Below are positions 34,961 through 47,058 of a stretch of 64,000 nucleotides of DNA, one piece after another; the first letter of the stretch is position 1, and each line of letters starts with the position of its first letter. The stretch spans positions 18,358,245-18,422,244 of the forward strand of contig CM068322.1 of the NCBI GenBank assembly GCA_034766995.1, written 5' to 3'. Origin of the DNA: Acanthacorydalis orientalis. Taxonomy: Eukaryota > Arthropoda > Insecta > Megaloptera > Corydalidae. Made by a program: the position numbers and the translations under genes. The notes under the pieces were generated by a model. That model was not told the origin of the DNA, did not search any database, and saw only the letters and a program-made list of their open reading frames with translations.

Positions 34961-36759
34961 GAATGCGCTTTAATGATTTATTATTATTCGTATAAAAAAA
35001 AATTGTAATGGTAGCTTTCCATCAATACTGTTGAAACGAATCGTACAGAAATATTATTACTACTATTTGGTTATTGCTCAATTGTATTCACAGGCTGAAA
35101 TATTCACGGATATGAGTTATATTGATGATAAAGCTCGTAAATGTGAAATTATTATTAATATTTATATACATGTTTTCGTAAATTTACGATTCGTCCAATA
35201 TTTTTTATGAGATAAATCAAAACGGAAAAATATCATATCGTACACATTTTGACATTTACGTATATTTTTCTTAAAATTTACGACTGTGTAATTTATGATG
35301 ACACAAGTCTTACTCACAGTGAGATGGTTATGGTTATCGATGGGAATGTTTTCGATGTGTGGGAGTTGAATTTCCATCGTACATGAAGATATCATCTAAA
35401 TGGCTTTTGGACAATGAATTTCTTATTTTTCTCGTAGTCAATTATTTTATTCAAAACACAAGCATTCAAGGAAAGATATACTCACGAATAAATATTCGAT
35501 CAGACAAAAGACAGAGGAACAATGCTTTTCAAGTTGATATAATGGACACCGAAACGGATGAGAAATTCTTCAAGATTGTAAATAAAAAATATTAATACGT
35601 ATGTTTTTAAAACATGTACATGCTCTACCAATATTATCATTATTAATTTAATAGTAAACAATTAATTTATTTAAGTATTTTCCTAAGAAAAATATATATA
35701 TATATATACGCGTTGAGACCAGTTGTAGCAAACAAAAACTTAAAAATACAAATTGAGAAACAATCCAACAGCATTGATTAATTTATAGTTCATTTTTTAA
35801 TATCGTTTTAATTTAAAGAAAACACTTCATTGTAATGAAAATAATTACAAAACATTAATTAATAAATGCAAAACAATTTACTTGTTCTACAATGTAAGAT
35901 CTATTTGAATTAAAATATTTCTATTGCTTCAAAAACAAAAATAAAATTAACAACACTAATTTATAATAATAATAAATAATGCCTATTTTTTTCATGCAAA
36001 AGCTTTTAAAAGCAGAATATAATTTTTAAACTTCACAAAAATAATTCACAGATAATCAAAATGATATTTTTAGAAAACATTTGTAATTATTAAATCTGTT
36101 TGAATTTTTCCCTTGGTATTAATAATTTAAATCGTACGTATGTACTTACATTTACATACATACATATATATATATATATAATTTCTTTTTCAAAAATAAT
36201 ATAAATATAACTAGAACAAAAGATTTGAAACTTAGTAAAATAAATTATAAGAATATTTCAGCCAACAAATTCAAAAATTTTAACAGCATATTTTTGAAAC
36301 TATAATAAAAGCACAAAAAATAATAGTAATAGTACAAAGGAAAAAAAAAACAAAATTAGTTACACATAGAAGTCTAAGGAATCCCCATTTCACTATAAAA
36401 AGTATGAATATTTTTAAAATTCATGTTTAGAGTTTTGTAAGAGTAAACATAAATAAATATGAAGTACGAATGAATTCTATATCCTTTTTATAATAGCGTT
36501 CACTGTAAAATATTGTTTATACGATTAAAATTCTGCACAAATTAAAAACTAATTCAAATTCTGTACGTTATGGTCTGAAAATTATTTTTTATCAAAAAAA
36601 AATACTTTTTTATTAAAGTTAAATTTAAATTCATCCCGTGGTCGGAATTAATAGTTTTTTAGAAATAAATTTATGTGTACTGTACAAAAACTAAAATGAA
36701 AATCAAAAGATAAGCATGAATGTAACGAAGTTTTTTTTATTAAAAAAAAGTGTAACCAG
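34961..36759. other. AT-rich filler
   Basis: Two overlapping antisense frames of 77-78 codons (35162-35595) give no recognisable domain. Small TA runs near 35697 and 36168. Confidence 0.4.
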
Positions 36760-37190
36760 ACATATTGTAGGGTCGAGAGGATAAGTCGAACGGCGAGGTC
36801 AGGATATGCGATGAAAGATCAAATATATGTACGTACCAACGTATATGTAAATAATTGTGTGCTTGAGTTTAATTAAAATCGCAGATGGCATCTGCATAGG
36901 AGTTAGAGCCACGAGACTCATAACGATGGTCTGCAGACACAGATTAGTCGAGTTGACCATGTTTTATTCAATGGTTAACGTTGCGCTAGCCACTTACTGT
37001 TACAAGACCGAAGTGTTAATAATGAGGAATGGGACGAGCTGAATAACGTCGGTATTCAAAACTGACGTAGAGCAATAACGTTCGGTTATTTCATTATATT
37101 ATCTTACAAAGACAATATGTTTGCAGATGCTGCGAGAGTTTTGTACATTGCAGACGACTGATAATATCTACGATATCGTTAATAGCAATT
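36760..37190. other. Moderate-GC island
   Basis: Contains a 61-codon plus frame (36857-37042, with Cys/Arg-containing sequence ICIGVRATRLITMVCRHR) that matches no known family. Rich in CpG and non-repetitive. Candidate regulatory DNA, or less likely a small exon. Confidence 0.3.
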
Positions 37191-38739
37191 TGTACCGAAT
37201 TTATTACTGTTATGTGTATTCTAATTTGTATTATTATGATACGTATTTCTAATTATCATACATACGATAACATTCGGTGAATCGTTATATGAAATGATAT
37301 CTACGAACTGAATATTTCATGTGAAAATTAGAATGTCAGAGTTTTAATAGTCATTAATGAACTTAATTAAATTTATCTCATCGTATCAATTCATAAATAC
37401 CAAAATCATATAAACAAACATAGATGTATATCTACGAGTACATACGGTACTATGCAAATGGAAGTGGCACTTCGTGAGAGACTTTTTGAAAAAGTACTTT
37501 TATCAAACAAGATAAAAATAAATTCTTAATCATATCGCTGTTTTTTTAATTACCTGACCCGAGTTACAATATTTTTCTTATAAAAAGGTGTTATTATTTT
37601 TACTAGACCTTTGTTTAGAGATGGGATTCTTTTTTTAAAAAAGTATAATGGTTCCTGTGTATTTTACTAGCAATTTGGTTATTAACTACAAGAAGATAAT
37701 TCAAAAAAGTGAATAATTTTAAATGAATTCAGAAAGAACTAGATTTAAAAATATAAATACAAAGATTTTTATGAGAAGAATATAAGAGAAAAACGATTTA
37801 ATAAACAGTTATATAAAAAAGATCAATGTTTACAAGAAGTTACCTCCCCCATTAATATTTATTTTGAACTAATTTTCTATAAGAGCTTAATAAACATTAT
37901 ACTATATAAATGAAAGGAAATCAATTTCGACCCTTGTGTTGAAATAACGAGTCTTGTTCGTGGTAAACGTCAATAGAAAATTTACACCATATTAAATTAC
38001 GTTCAGATAAATTTTAAAATATTACATCTTTATATTTTTGAAGTATCTTACCAAATCAGTCTTTGAACACGAGGGATATTTAATATATTTTATCAATTTT
38101 ACTAAAATCTGTTAAATACAGATTGACAAAAAATTATAATCTATATTATTAGTTATTAGAATACAATTATATAAATTTCATTTATTAATCTATTTGAAAG
38201 GAAAATAGCATACGTACAACTAAACTTTAATTTTAAAAAAAATAAGAAGATATGTTTGATAAAGGCTCACGTATCAAATTAATAAGAAAAAAATTAACAT
38301 TAAATAAAAAAAATATTGTACTAAATAACAGTGAAAAAATGTACAAATTCTGAAAAAAGTTTATACACTTTAAAATACATTGCAGTGTGTTTTAATGAAA
38401 AAAGTATAAAAGTGAAAAATGTTAATAATTTTTTTAGAAATCTTTGTGAGAAATATACACCAGTCGTACAAGGGAAGTTTAGCTTTAAAAAAAATTCTAC
38501 AATGAAAGAAACATTTCTTTAAACCGAACATGAATTTGAAACCCAGTAAATAGTTTATTTTCATGAAGAAAAAAAGTAAAAAAAATACTTCTTATCATAT
38601 ATTCGATGTTATTAAATCTTCAGAATAGTTAAAAATTTTAGTTGTTATTAGTTTTTATCTACTCTACAAACATTTAACTAAAAAAAACTTTATAAAAAGA
38701 TATATTTTCTAGTATTAAAAAATAAATTATTTACAATCA
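37191..38739. other. AT-rich filler
   Basis: No feature recognised; two antiparallel 63-64-codon frames at 38331-38564 are AT-composition artefacts. Confidence 0.45.
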
Positions 38740-39359
38740 TTAACCCTTAATGGTCAAAAGGCCCCACTACGGATATATCACACTTATGCCAAAGGCCTCA
38801 ATACAGGGCCATGTAAAGTATTTAGTTTTCATTTCATTTACTTATCATTTCTGTAGTTTTTTTTTATCAAATATTGCAACTTATTACATTAGATAGTTGA
38901 TCATGCACTGACAAAAAATATTTACAGTTATATATCGTTTTAAGACGAGAATATTATGGAATTTGCACAACAATTTCGTTGCAATGATAGTGTAAGTTTG
39001 TTATTTAGAGGGTCACAACTTGTAAATATTATACATTTGTGATTTCCGAAGTATGTTTCGGTAGAAAGATTAAAGACGGGTGTAAGCAATCACATATTGT
39101 TCAACATGTCCCGCGAATCCATCCTTACACATTGGCGACTGCTTTGAAAAATATGTGGATCTTTGCTCTCAAATATTATAAAAATTAATTTTATTTATAC
39201 AATTACAAATCAACTAAATATCTTGAATTTGTATCTAAATAAACCAGTTTAAATGTGTTAAGTTTTCATTCTTATAAACGTTTTATAAGCTTTCACCTAA
39301 TTTTCTGTCGTCTTATGGGCGAGTATTACAAAAAAAGCTCTCGACCGTTAAGGTATTAA
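38740..39359. mobile_element. piggyBac-type non-autonomous element
   Basis: About 612 bp between TTAA at 38740-38743 and TTAA at 39356-39359. Left end CCCTTAATGGTCAAAAGGCC; complement of the right end TACCTTAACGGTCGAGAGCT, so CCTTAA(T/C)GGTC is inverted at the two ends. TTAA duplication plus ends starting near CCCT are the hallmark of the piggyBac superfamily. Subterminal AAAGGCC occurs twice near the left (AAAAGGCCCCAC, CAAAGGCCTCAA). No transposase frame. The right tip carries two extra bases (TA) before TTAA, so it has diverged. Confidence 0.65.
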
Positions 39360-39393
39360 CTTACGTATTAACTTAAAAATGTATTAACTTACG
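39351..39393. repeat. Short tandem repeat (GTATTAACTTA)
   Basis: Three imperfect units of GTATTAACTTA(C/A) directly at the right edge of the piggyBac-type element, creating additional TTAA sites. Confidence 0.7.
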
Positions 39394-39523
39394 AACCATT
39401 CTCATACGAAAAGTAGTAGACTCACCTGAAACAAAAAAATAAATACATGAATTACGAATTTAAGTAAACAAAAATTATTTCTCTTATTTATTTTCACATT
39501 TATTCATCATTTTAAATACAATG

Positions 39524-39524
<1 letters not shown>

Positions 39525-39577
<53 letters not shown>

Positions 39578-39586
39578 AATAAATAC

Positions 39587-39619
<33 letters not shown>

Positions 39620-39634
39620 TGTATATATATATAT
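39525..39634. repeat. (TA)n microsatellite cluster
   Basis: Three TA tracts (39525-39574, about 39587-39610 and 39622-39634) separated by AAATAAATA spacers. Confidence 0.9.
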
Positions 39635-40059
39635 TTGGTTTGGAATTTTTTTTTCAATATCTTTAATAATTTCACACTACTGTACAAAAATCTCATACAA
39701 GCATTAATTTAAATTTCAATTCTACATGATTGTTCTAAATATTCAAACGTAAAATTTTCTAAAGGCAGGACAATTTTCATAAACAAAATAAATTATTTTT
39801 TCACTTTATGTTAAATCTTTTTTTTTATTGATATCGAATATATGAATTGATAAAAAATAATTATTATTTTCCTTTATATATATATACACACACAAATAAA
39901 GAAAAAATACATAAAGAGTATATAAGACTTATTCTCTTATTACTGAATAGAGTGTAAGACGTTCGCTGACTGTATACATGAATATATGTATATATGCATA
40001 CATCGCTTCATAAAAATGCATGTTGAATATGAATCTAAAGAAAAACAACGATATTAAAA
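39635..40059. other. AT-rich filler
   Basis: No feature recognised. Confidence 0.45.
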
Positions 40060-40081
40060 GAAGTGATATTAATATCACTTC
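40060..40081. repeat. Perfect 22-bp palindrome
   Basis: GAAGTGATATT followed by its exact reverse complement AATATCACTTC. Could bind a homodimeric factor or be coincidental in AT-rich DNA. Confidence 0.7.
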
Positions 40082-40830
40082 CATCTTTCTTACCCATCAG
40101 TGTTTCCTTTTGATGTCTACGTCATCATCAGTATCTACATCGTTCGCGAACAGGCTGTGCACTTTTTTTTTAGTTTGCAAAATGTCAACTTGATTGACGC
40201 GTGAACAAATTGCCACTCTTTGCATTTTACACGTTTTTAAGTGGTTATTTTAAAATTACATGTTTTAACATTTTGCCGAAACTGATGTCTCGCAGATTGA
40301 TGTTCTTTTTATAGTATCGTAATGTGCATTTAATTTTTGAAAAAATATTAAGCCACATACGTTAATATTAAAGCTGATGTGTTTGTCATATTGGAATCAT
40401 TTTCTTATCAGTACGGAACATGTCGGTTTGTTGATAATTAAAAGAAATATGTATGAACAAGCAATCTTAAAAACGTACCTAATATTTGGTTTTCGATACA
40501 ATAGTTGTTTTTTTTTCACGTAACACACTTAGTTACTATTTTTAAATGGTACTAAATTAAATTCAATTTTCTATAAAACAAGTCTATGTTTTTCATTCAT
40601 GGTTCAAAACTTATTTTCTACATACAAATTAATGAAAAATATACATAAGATTTTTTCCTAATTTTTATTTGAGTTAAAAATGTATTTTTATCAATAATAT
40701 ATGAACATTTATCATTAATACGCAGAAACAATTACTATTATACATTTTGAAATCTGTGTCTCAATACGTTATTACTAATTATCATTCTTTTGTATCAGAT
40801 ATCTGTTCTCTTCTAATTTCGGCATGAGCA

Positions 40831-40909
40831 GCACCCTTAGGTAGATGTTGAAGACTAGAAAATGGATAAGGAAAGTCTCAGGGTGTTCAACATCTATCTA
40901 AGAATGGGC
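40831..40909 (+). repeat. Hairpin with 17-bp stem (possible small-RNA precursor)
   Basis: CTTAGGTAGATGTTGAA (40836-40852) pairs with TTCAACATCTATCTAAG (40886-40902): 17 contiguous pairs including one G-U, plus three more inner pairs after one mismatch. The loop is 33 nt or less. Size and shape fit a microRNA precursor, but an inverted-repeat remnant is equally possible. No known mature sequence was recognised. Confidence 0.45.
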
Positions 40910-41269
40910 CTAATACTAAAGCTAATAGTGGAAAACAGACTCTTGGTCAATTCGAAAAGACGAAGACCAACAAAACAAATACAGAAACAATACTAGATAA
41001 TAAAATTAAACATTATAATTAATGCAAATTAAATAAACAGGTAATAATAATTCAATTTCAATTTGAAAACTTAATATAAATCAAATATATTTTTTCTAGC
41101 ACACAGCAGTCCCATCATTCGAAATGTACCTTCCGTTTTTTTTTAAAGACTGACAATTAATTTGTTATTTGAAACAAACACACACACACTCATATATACA
41201 TATACACAATTGGGAAACAAAAATGATCGATGAAGTTTAACAAAAACATTTCTATTAATGAATACTTTT

Positions 41270-41315
<46 letters not shown>

Positions 41316-42437
41316 AAATACATACAAACAATATTAATAATAAAAAAAAAAAAACAGAAATCAAATGCAAACAAATTGAATCCATTTGTAAAATTCAATG
41401 GTTGTAATCAGTAAAAACAACTATTATTAAATTAATTTGTTTTTATGCCTCTAAATAAATAATACTGTGTTTGTTTTTAAAAGCAAATATTTGTACAAAC
41501 AAAACTTTACAATTGATACTATTTTTTGTTATTATAATAGACAATAATTATACACAATCTAAATACAAAATATTTATTAAATAATATTTATTAAATAATA
41601 TATATATATATATATGCAGCCAGAGAAAGAGAAACAGTATTGTAATTCTAGAAAAGTGTCTGTATAAGAAAAAATATATATTTTACTTTTATGGTATTAT
41701 CCGAGATTAAAAACAAACTGCGAACTTTGAATTGAAAAATTGGATAAACAGAATTAATTGAAAATTAAGATTAAACACTTATTTATCAAATAACAGTATT
41801 ATTTATAATCCACTTAGACTTGAGAGCGTGACAAAATACTTTTAGTAAAATTTAGACCGATTATTTATTAAAATAAAAGCACACTAGGAAATTTTAAAAA
41901 CAACCTTAGATGAAAATTATGAAAAAAGTATGTATTTATAAGATATTCATATTTGTTATTCTCTACTTCGTTTGGACGACATGGTAACACATTTTTTTAC
42001 TATATATTTTGTTTCTTTTCTACTTTTGAATAGCAGTTGAGTATGGACTCAAATGCTATGCAGGAAAATGTAGTAAAATATATACAAATAGTGGTTAAGT
42101 TACTCAATAAGAAAATATATTGCAGAGTATAAATATGTAAATAGTGTTAATTCCATAAATAGTTTATATGTATGTATATATATATATATATATAATTAGT
42201 GTATAGAGAGACTTCATTCCATTTGTAATGTCAATATGTATTTTATAAAATGTAACTACGAATGCAACATTGAATAAATAGACTAATAGTATAAACAGAA
42301 CAGTCAAGACGAATATCTTTCCTATTTATCATATTTCAGTAATAACAACATAGAGATAAAAAACAATAAATGCGAAAAAATATCCGAAATGTTCATAAAA
42401 AAATAACTATGTTCATAATCTGTCAAACACACATGAT
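40910..42437. other. AT-rich filler with small TA runs
   Basis: (TA)n at 41275-41310, 41598-41615 (followed by GCAGCCAGAGAAAGAGAAAC) and 42173-42194. Otherwise nothing recognised. Confidence 0.5.
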
Positions 42438-42524
42438 ATGCAGGAATGTAAAACTAAAACATACGTTTTACGATTCACATTCGATATGTGTTCTGTAGTG
42501 CAAATTCGTGTACGTATAAATACA

Positions 42525-42644
42525 ATGATCAGGCTTATATATCTCACTTTGCTATGCGCTTCAACGATATACGTTCGAGCTGCATTTGATTTTATGATCA
42601 CTGTTTGTCTCAACGAGAAATTCAATGTGTTTGTCAGAACATGA
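42525..42644 (+). CDS. Doubtful small ORF with signal-peptide-like start
   Basis: A 39-codon frame begins MIRLIYLTLLCASTIYVRA, shaped like a secretory signal (Arg, hydrophobic core, small residues at the end), followed by about 20 residues with one Cys. It lies inside a longer open frame (42438-42644). No family match and no flanking exon, promoter or poly(A) evidence, so chance is likely. Confidence 0.12.
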   Translation: MIRLIYLTLLCASTIYVRAAFDFMITVCLNEKFNVFVRT

Positions 42645-42748
42645 TGTGCAGACTTACGCCACACTTACGAACAAAAGGAAGACAATGATTTAAGATGAAA
42701 TTGTTTGTGACAATATTATGGCTTTGAAATATTTGTTCTATGAGACAT

Positions 42749-42750
42749 AC

Positions 42751-42801
<51 letters not shown>

Positions 42802-42821
42802 AGAGAGAGAGATAGAAAACA
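42749..42821. repeat. Compound (TA)n-(GA)n microsatellite
   Basis: TA to 42796, then GTGTGAGAGAGAGAGATAGA on the plus strand. Confidence 0.9.
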
Positions 42822-43854
42822 ATTTCAATTCAAAAACATGCAATAATGCTTAAAAGGTTAAAAATATTAATTCACTATTTATAGTCTCAAACTTTATTCT
42901 CTGGTTATTATAAAATAACTACATTTTTTATCATATTAGTATTCTCAAATTTCACTTTTTTAAAAACTACTTTTCTTTCATGTTTTGCATTAAAATACAT
43001 AAATATATGATAATGTGGAATAAAATTCGACATTTTAGCAACCTAAAGGGTGTAAAATCTCAGTATATTAACGATGATGGCTGTTTTTTTGTTGTAATAA
43101 TATTCGTTTAATATACGCACTAATATTTTACAAATAAGTGATATAAAAATTAAATCAAGTAATATCGACAGGTTAATTTCTTTGTTTCATATTTTAAATC
43201 AATAAATTATTTTATCAGACAATGAAAGTTGTTTTTAAATGAAAACTTAAAAATTAAAATATTTTACTGTTCATCAGACGTTGGATACTCAAAATACAAA
43301 TATTTAACTCTCATATCAAAAGATCATCAAGATATTTTGAATAACTAACATTTATAAAAATTATATTTCGTTAGATATTTACTTGAGATAACTTGTGAAA
43401 CAGTCTGTGTTTAAAAACGTTGATATTTATTTTCAGTTGAAGATAATTAGTAATAAAATACATTGACTAATATTGTAAATTATTCCTGGAATATAAGAAT
43501 ATCAAAAATTATAAAACGGTAAACTAGATTATATATAAAAAAAAGTTAGAATAATGTAAGATGACTAATAAATACATATTTTTTTTATTTAAAAAAGAGA
43601 ATAATCTACTGATCAAACACTTAATTTTTACTAATAGAACATTTTTTTCTTCGAATATTGCTGAATTTGTAAGAATATTTATATGAAAGAATAAAAAAAA
43701 TATTTAAGAAAATAAGATAAAAGAAAAATAGATGTAGTTCAAAAATATATATTCTAAATTTATTTGCGTGGAATTAAATCACAACTATTTTTTTTTCTCT
43801 TCCCAACTAAAAAATGATCGTCGTTATGCATGCATTTTATTCATTTTTTCATTA
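42822..43854. other. AT-rich filler
   Basis: No feature recognised. Confidence 0.45.
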
Positions 43855-44153
43855 GTTAATATCGGTCACATGATCAGTATTCTGTTTCACGGTGTATAAA
43901 GAAAAAAAGTGTACGATTTCAATGTAAAATTGATAAGAAATTTATTAAAAATATTGAATTCATTGAAGCTTTAAACTGAAAAAAATGTTACACACTTTAA
44001 TTTGCATTTTGATGTTAATTTACGTACATTTTACAAGGATTATTTGTGTGTATAATTTGTTGACTTCTGTTATTTGTTGGGATGGAGCGAGCGTAAGCGA
44101 GCGAGGAGCGAATCTCCCTGGGGGTCGGCAAGCAGGTACCGGAGGCCCCTAGT
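43855..44153 (+). repeat. GC-tailed dispersed repeat, copy 2
   Basis: Homologous to 19283-19616 over most of its length. The tail is GGAGCGAGCGTAAGCGAGCG, AGGAGCGAATCTCCCTGGGG, GTCGGCAAGCAGGTACCGGA, GGCCCCTAGT. GGAGCGAATCTCC can form a short hairpin (GGAG/CTCC). The body is AT-rich, the tail strikingly GC-rich, and no protein was recognised. Confidence 0.6.
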
Positions 44154-44239
44154 TACTTAAAAAATATGAATTCTTTATACACTTCCAATGTATGATTTGG
44201 TACTGTGACTAAATTCACTTTTAAAATTGAATTTTTTTC

Positions 44240-44360
44240 TTAGCTTATTTTTTTCCAAATCATAATATTTTTCTTTATTAGAAATATTTAGTAATTGATT
44301 GTTAATTATTTATGATTATTTTTGACCCAATTTTCGAAGGTGATGTTAACATCAGTAAAA
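44240..44360. repeat. Foldback repeat, copy N (left arm)
   Basis: CAAATCATAATATTTTTCTT, TTAGTAATTGATTGTTAATT, ATTTATGATTATTTTTGACC, TTCGAAGGTGATGTTAACAT. Diverged left arm; no clear right arm follows. Confidence 0.4.
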
Positions 44361-45834
44361 TGGTAAGATACAGGAAAAATTTTAGACATTTCTAGCAAGT
44401 TGTTAATATTCACCTAACTTCTTTTTTATTGGTTGTACAGTTTATGATTAATAAAAACTTACAGTACAATACAAATTTTCATGTTTTTTATGAAATAACT
44501 TAATGAAAACGAGCAAACAAAATTCCCTATTATATAAAATAATTATTATGAACTTATTGTATAAATTCAAAACTCATTGTAGAACTTCGATCTATTACAA
44601 ACTTAATTTCAAATTAATAAAGTTAAATAATTATTCGTACGATAAAAAAATAAAATAAACGAATCCAATTTATAATAGAAAGTAGGTTAGTTATTTGGAG
44701 TCCAAGGGCGCGTCAACAACTAAAGTCATTAGCGCCCTAATATAAAAGAAAAAAAAATATCCCAACTCATGTATCACAAAATAATGAATATTCTTGATTA
44801 TTAGAAGACAACTTTTTTAAAAAAAAATATTACTTTCAAATCCTTACGGATAAGATTTTAATCCATAAAAAAATCTCAAACAAATCGATGTAATATTTTT
44901 ATTTTGCTTTTATATTATTCTTAGTATATCAACTGTTCATTATGCTAATATTATATTCTATGGCTCTACTTGATTATCTGCAGTTTTTTCTTCTGAATAT
45001 GATTTCGACTTTCATCATTTTCAGATGCACCTTAATTGAATTCAATATCTACTTTAATTTGACTAAATTCAAAACTGGTAGTAAAAGAAAGTAACTAGAA
45101 AATGACACATGAATAGTACAGAATAATATTATTTGCTGCTTTTCTAGTGCTGAGCTTTTTTGAATCGTTAAGTTTCTGTTTTCTTCAACTAATTTTGAAC
45201 CATGTGTATTAACACAGATTTTAAGATAACTATTATTTGAAGTCTGCCTGAAGATAGGACATGTATCAAAAAAGTAGAACAAAATACAAGTAATCTAAAA
45301 GAATGAATACTACTAGGAAAACGCATAAAACATATCACAGATATGAAAAAATACAATTATAATAATTTGTTTGATTATAACATCTCGACGAAGAGAAAAA
45401 AGATATACTGGAAGAAAAAAATGAGGGATAAATAACAGAGATTTAATTATTTTATTAATAAACTGAAAAGGATCACTGTAAATATATATATATTTGTGTG
45501 TGTGTAATTAATACACTTTTTTAATTTATAAAAACTATTTTTCTTCTAAATTGTCGTAATAGATTTAACATTTTCAGAATCATAAACATTCCAAACAATA
45601 GTTTTTCTAATGGAAAAAGATATCGCAGAAAAGATAAATATAATAGCACTCATTTAAATACTATCTGCTCTAGTAAATACTGGTATACGACTTCAGTTAA
45701 ATGTCGCTTAAAAATATATTGCATCTGTTTAATAGAGATGTTGACTGAATTTTTAAAATAGGCATTCGTTGTCAAATCAATAGCGTTTATAATCTCTTTT
45801 AGTATCCTATATCTTTTTTATACTCAGACGCATA

Positions 45835-45838
<4 letters not shown>
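44361..45838. other. AT-rich filler
   Basis: Short unique patch GGAGTCCAAGGGCGCGTCAA at about 44697. Otherwise nothing recognised. Confidence 0.45.
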
Positions 45839-45887
<49 letters not shown>

Positions 45888-46095
45888 TAAATGGTGTAAA
45901 ATCAATCCCAGTACACTTCTATATTCTCTCCTATATAATACCAAGCAAATATACAACCCCGGCTTCCGTATCAATGTGTTTTCAATCCATAAAATTTGAC
46001 ACGATGCGCGTCCCATTTCGCTGGCGGGGATTTGAACTGCGGCCATTTATTTTATATCAAAAGTTGTGACACGATTACTGTCGTACCAGTACGTG
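45839..46095 (-). mobile_element. Probable tRNA-derived SINE with (TA)n tail
   Basis: On the minus strand a Pol III B-box-like GTTCAAATC (complement of 46029-46037) lies about 40 nt downstream of an A-box-like TGGTACGACAG (complement of 46078-46088, one mismatch to TRGYNNANNNG). Then comes about 140 bp of unrelated body (GGGACGCGCATCGTGTCAAA ... GGAAGCCGGGGTTG) ending in (TA)23 at 45839-45885. Internal Pol III promoter, non-coding body and simple-repeat tail in this order are the plan of a tRNA-derived SINE. T-arm pairing is poor, so it is not a functional tRNA. Overlapping 79-codon frames on both strands have no recognisable domain. Confidence 0.45.
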
Positions 46096-46173
46096 TATAT
46101 ACATATATTTATTTGAATAAACGAACCCTAAAACAGTTGCATATAGAATATAAAAGACAGAATGTGGAAATAA

Positions 46174-46196
46174 CTAGCGATGCTGCTGCTGCTGCT
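46174..46196. repeat. (GCT)n trinucleotide repeat
   Basis: GATGCTGCTGCTGCTGCTCA, five GCT units. It lies in a 79-codon plus frame as poly-Ala just before a donor-like TTG|GTATGT, which hints weakly at an exon; no homology was recognised. Confidence 0.6.
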
Positions 46197-46239
46197 CAAC
46201 ACTGTGCACGCTTAATTAGTTGGTATGTAATTTAATTAT

Positions 46240-47056
46240 TACATGAATTAAAAGCAAAAAGCATTTGCACAACATATTTACTAGATAGTTAGTAATACTA
46301 CCATAAACTATTCATTAATTTATTGCTCTTTGTTTGAATAAATTTATGGTTGTTGGTGAAATTGTTTTTGTTAATCATTTTTGTGTTGACTTGAATTCAT
46401 GATTTGTGCTATAGAATCAACAAAAAATATTTTCAGCGATAATATATGTTTATTGTTTTAAATATGAATGTCACGGAAAAAAAAGATAAATTCGTTCAAA
46501 TACTTTAACAATTATTCACATTTAATATGAGTTTTTAAAGTGTTGTACATTCATGCATTCACTAGGTAAATTTAAATTCGTGCTAAAAAATATTAAGTTT
46601 AATTCGTTTTAAAAATACCTTTTAAGTACTTTCATCCGATAGTTTAATATTAAGCATAAAATTTTTAGTTAATATTAAGGATTGATCGTTAATAGATTTG
46701 AAAATCATAGAAAAAAACAATACAAGTGATTGCATAGTTTATCTTGGAGATTTACGCAATTAAATCATATTTACTTTAAGTAAACGTATCGAATAGATAT
46801 TGAGGTAGTGGTACATACATTTGGTTACATATAAATTTTTCGTAGGACACTTCTTCGATTTTTTTTCAAAAAAATAACAGTTCTGGTATAAAAGTTATCA
46901 AAAGTATAATTCTCTAAAATCATGCGAAATAGACCTGATGACTAAAGCTTGCAAGGTCTGACGTGAATTAATTACAATAAAATGCACAAGCTATTTTTCA
47001 AAAAATTATACCGAAGAAGAGTTTTTTGGTTAAGATAAACTTTTCATACAGATATA
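46240..47056. other. AT-rich filler
   Basis: No feature recognised. Confidence 0.5.
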
Positions 47057-47058
47057 TA

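Noticed and set aside
35359..35595. 78-codon plus frame as a possible exon
   Set aside because: No recognised motif, no convincing splice sites, and an equally long frame overlaps on the other strand.
46005..46045. tRNA gene suggested by GTTCAAATC on the minus strand
   Set aside because: The bases flanking the T-loop motif do not form a T stem and no acceptor stem can be built. A tRNA-derived SINE fits better.
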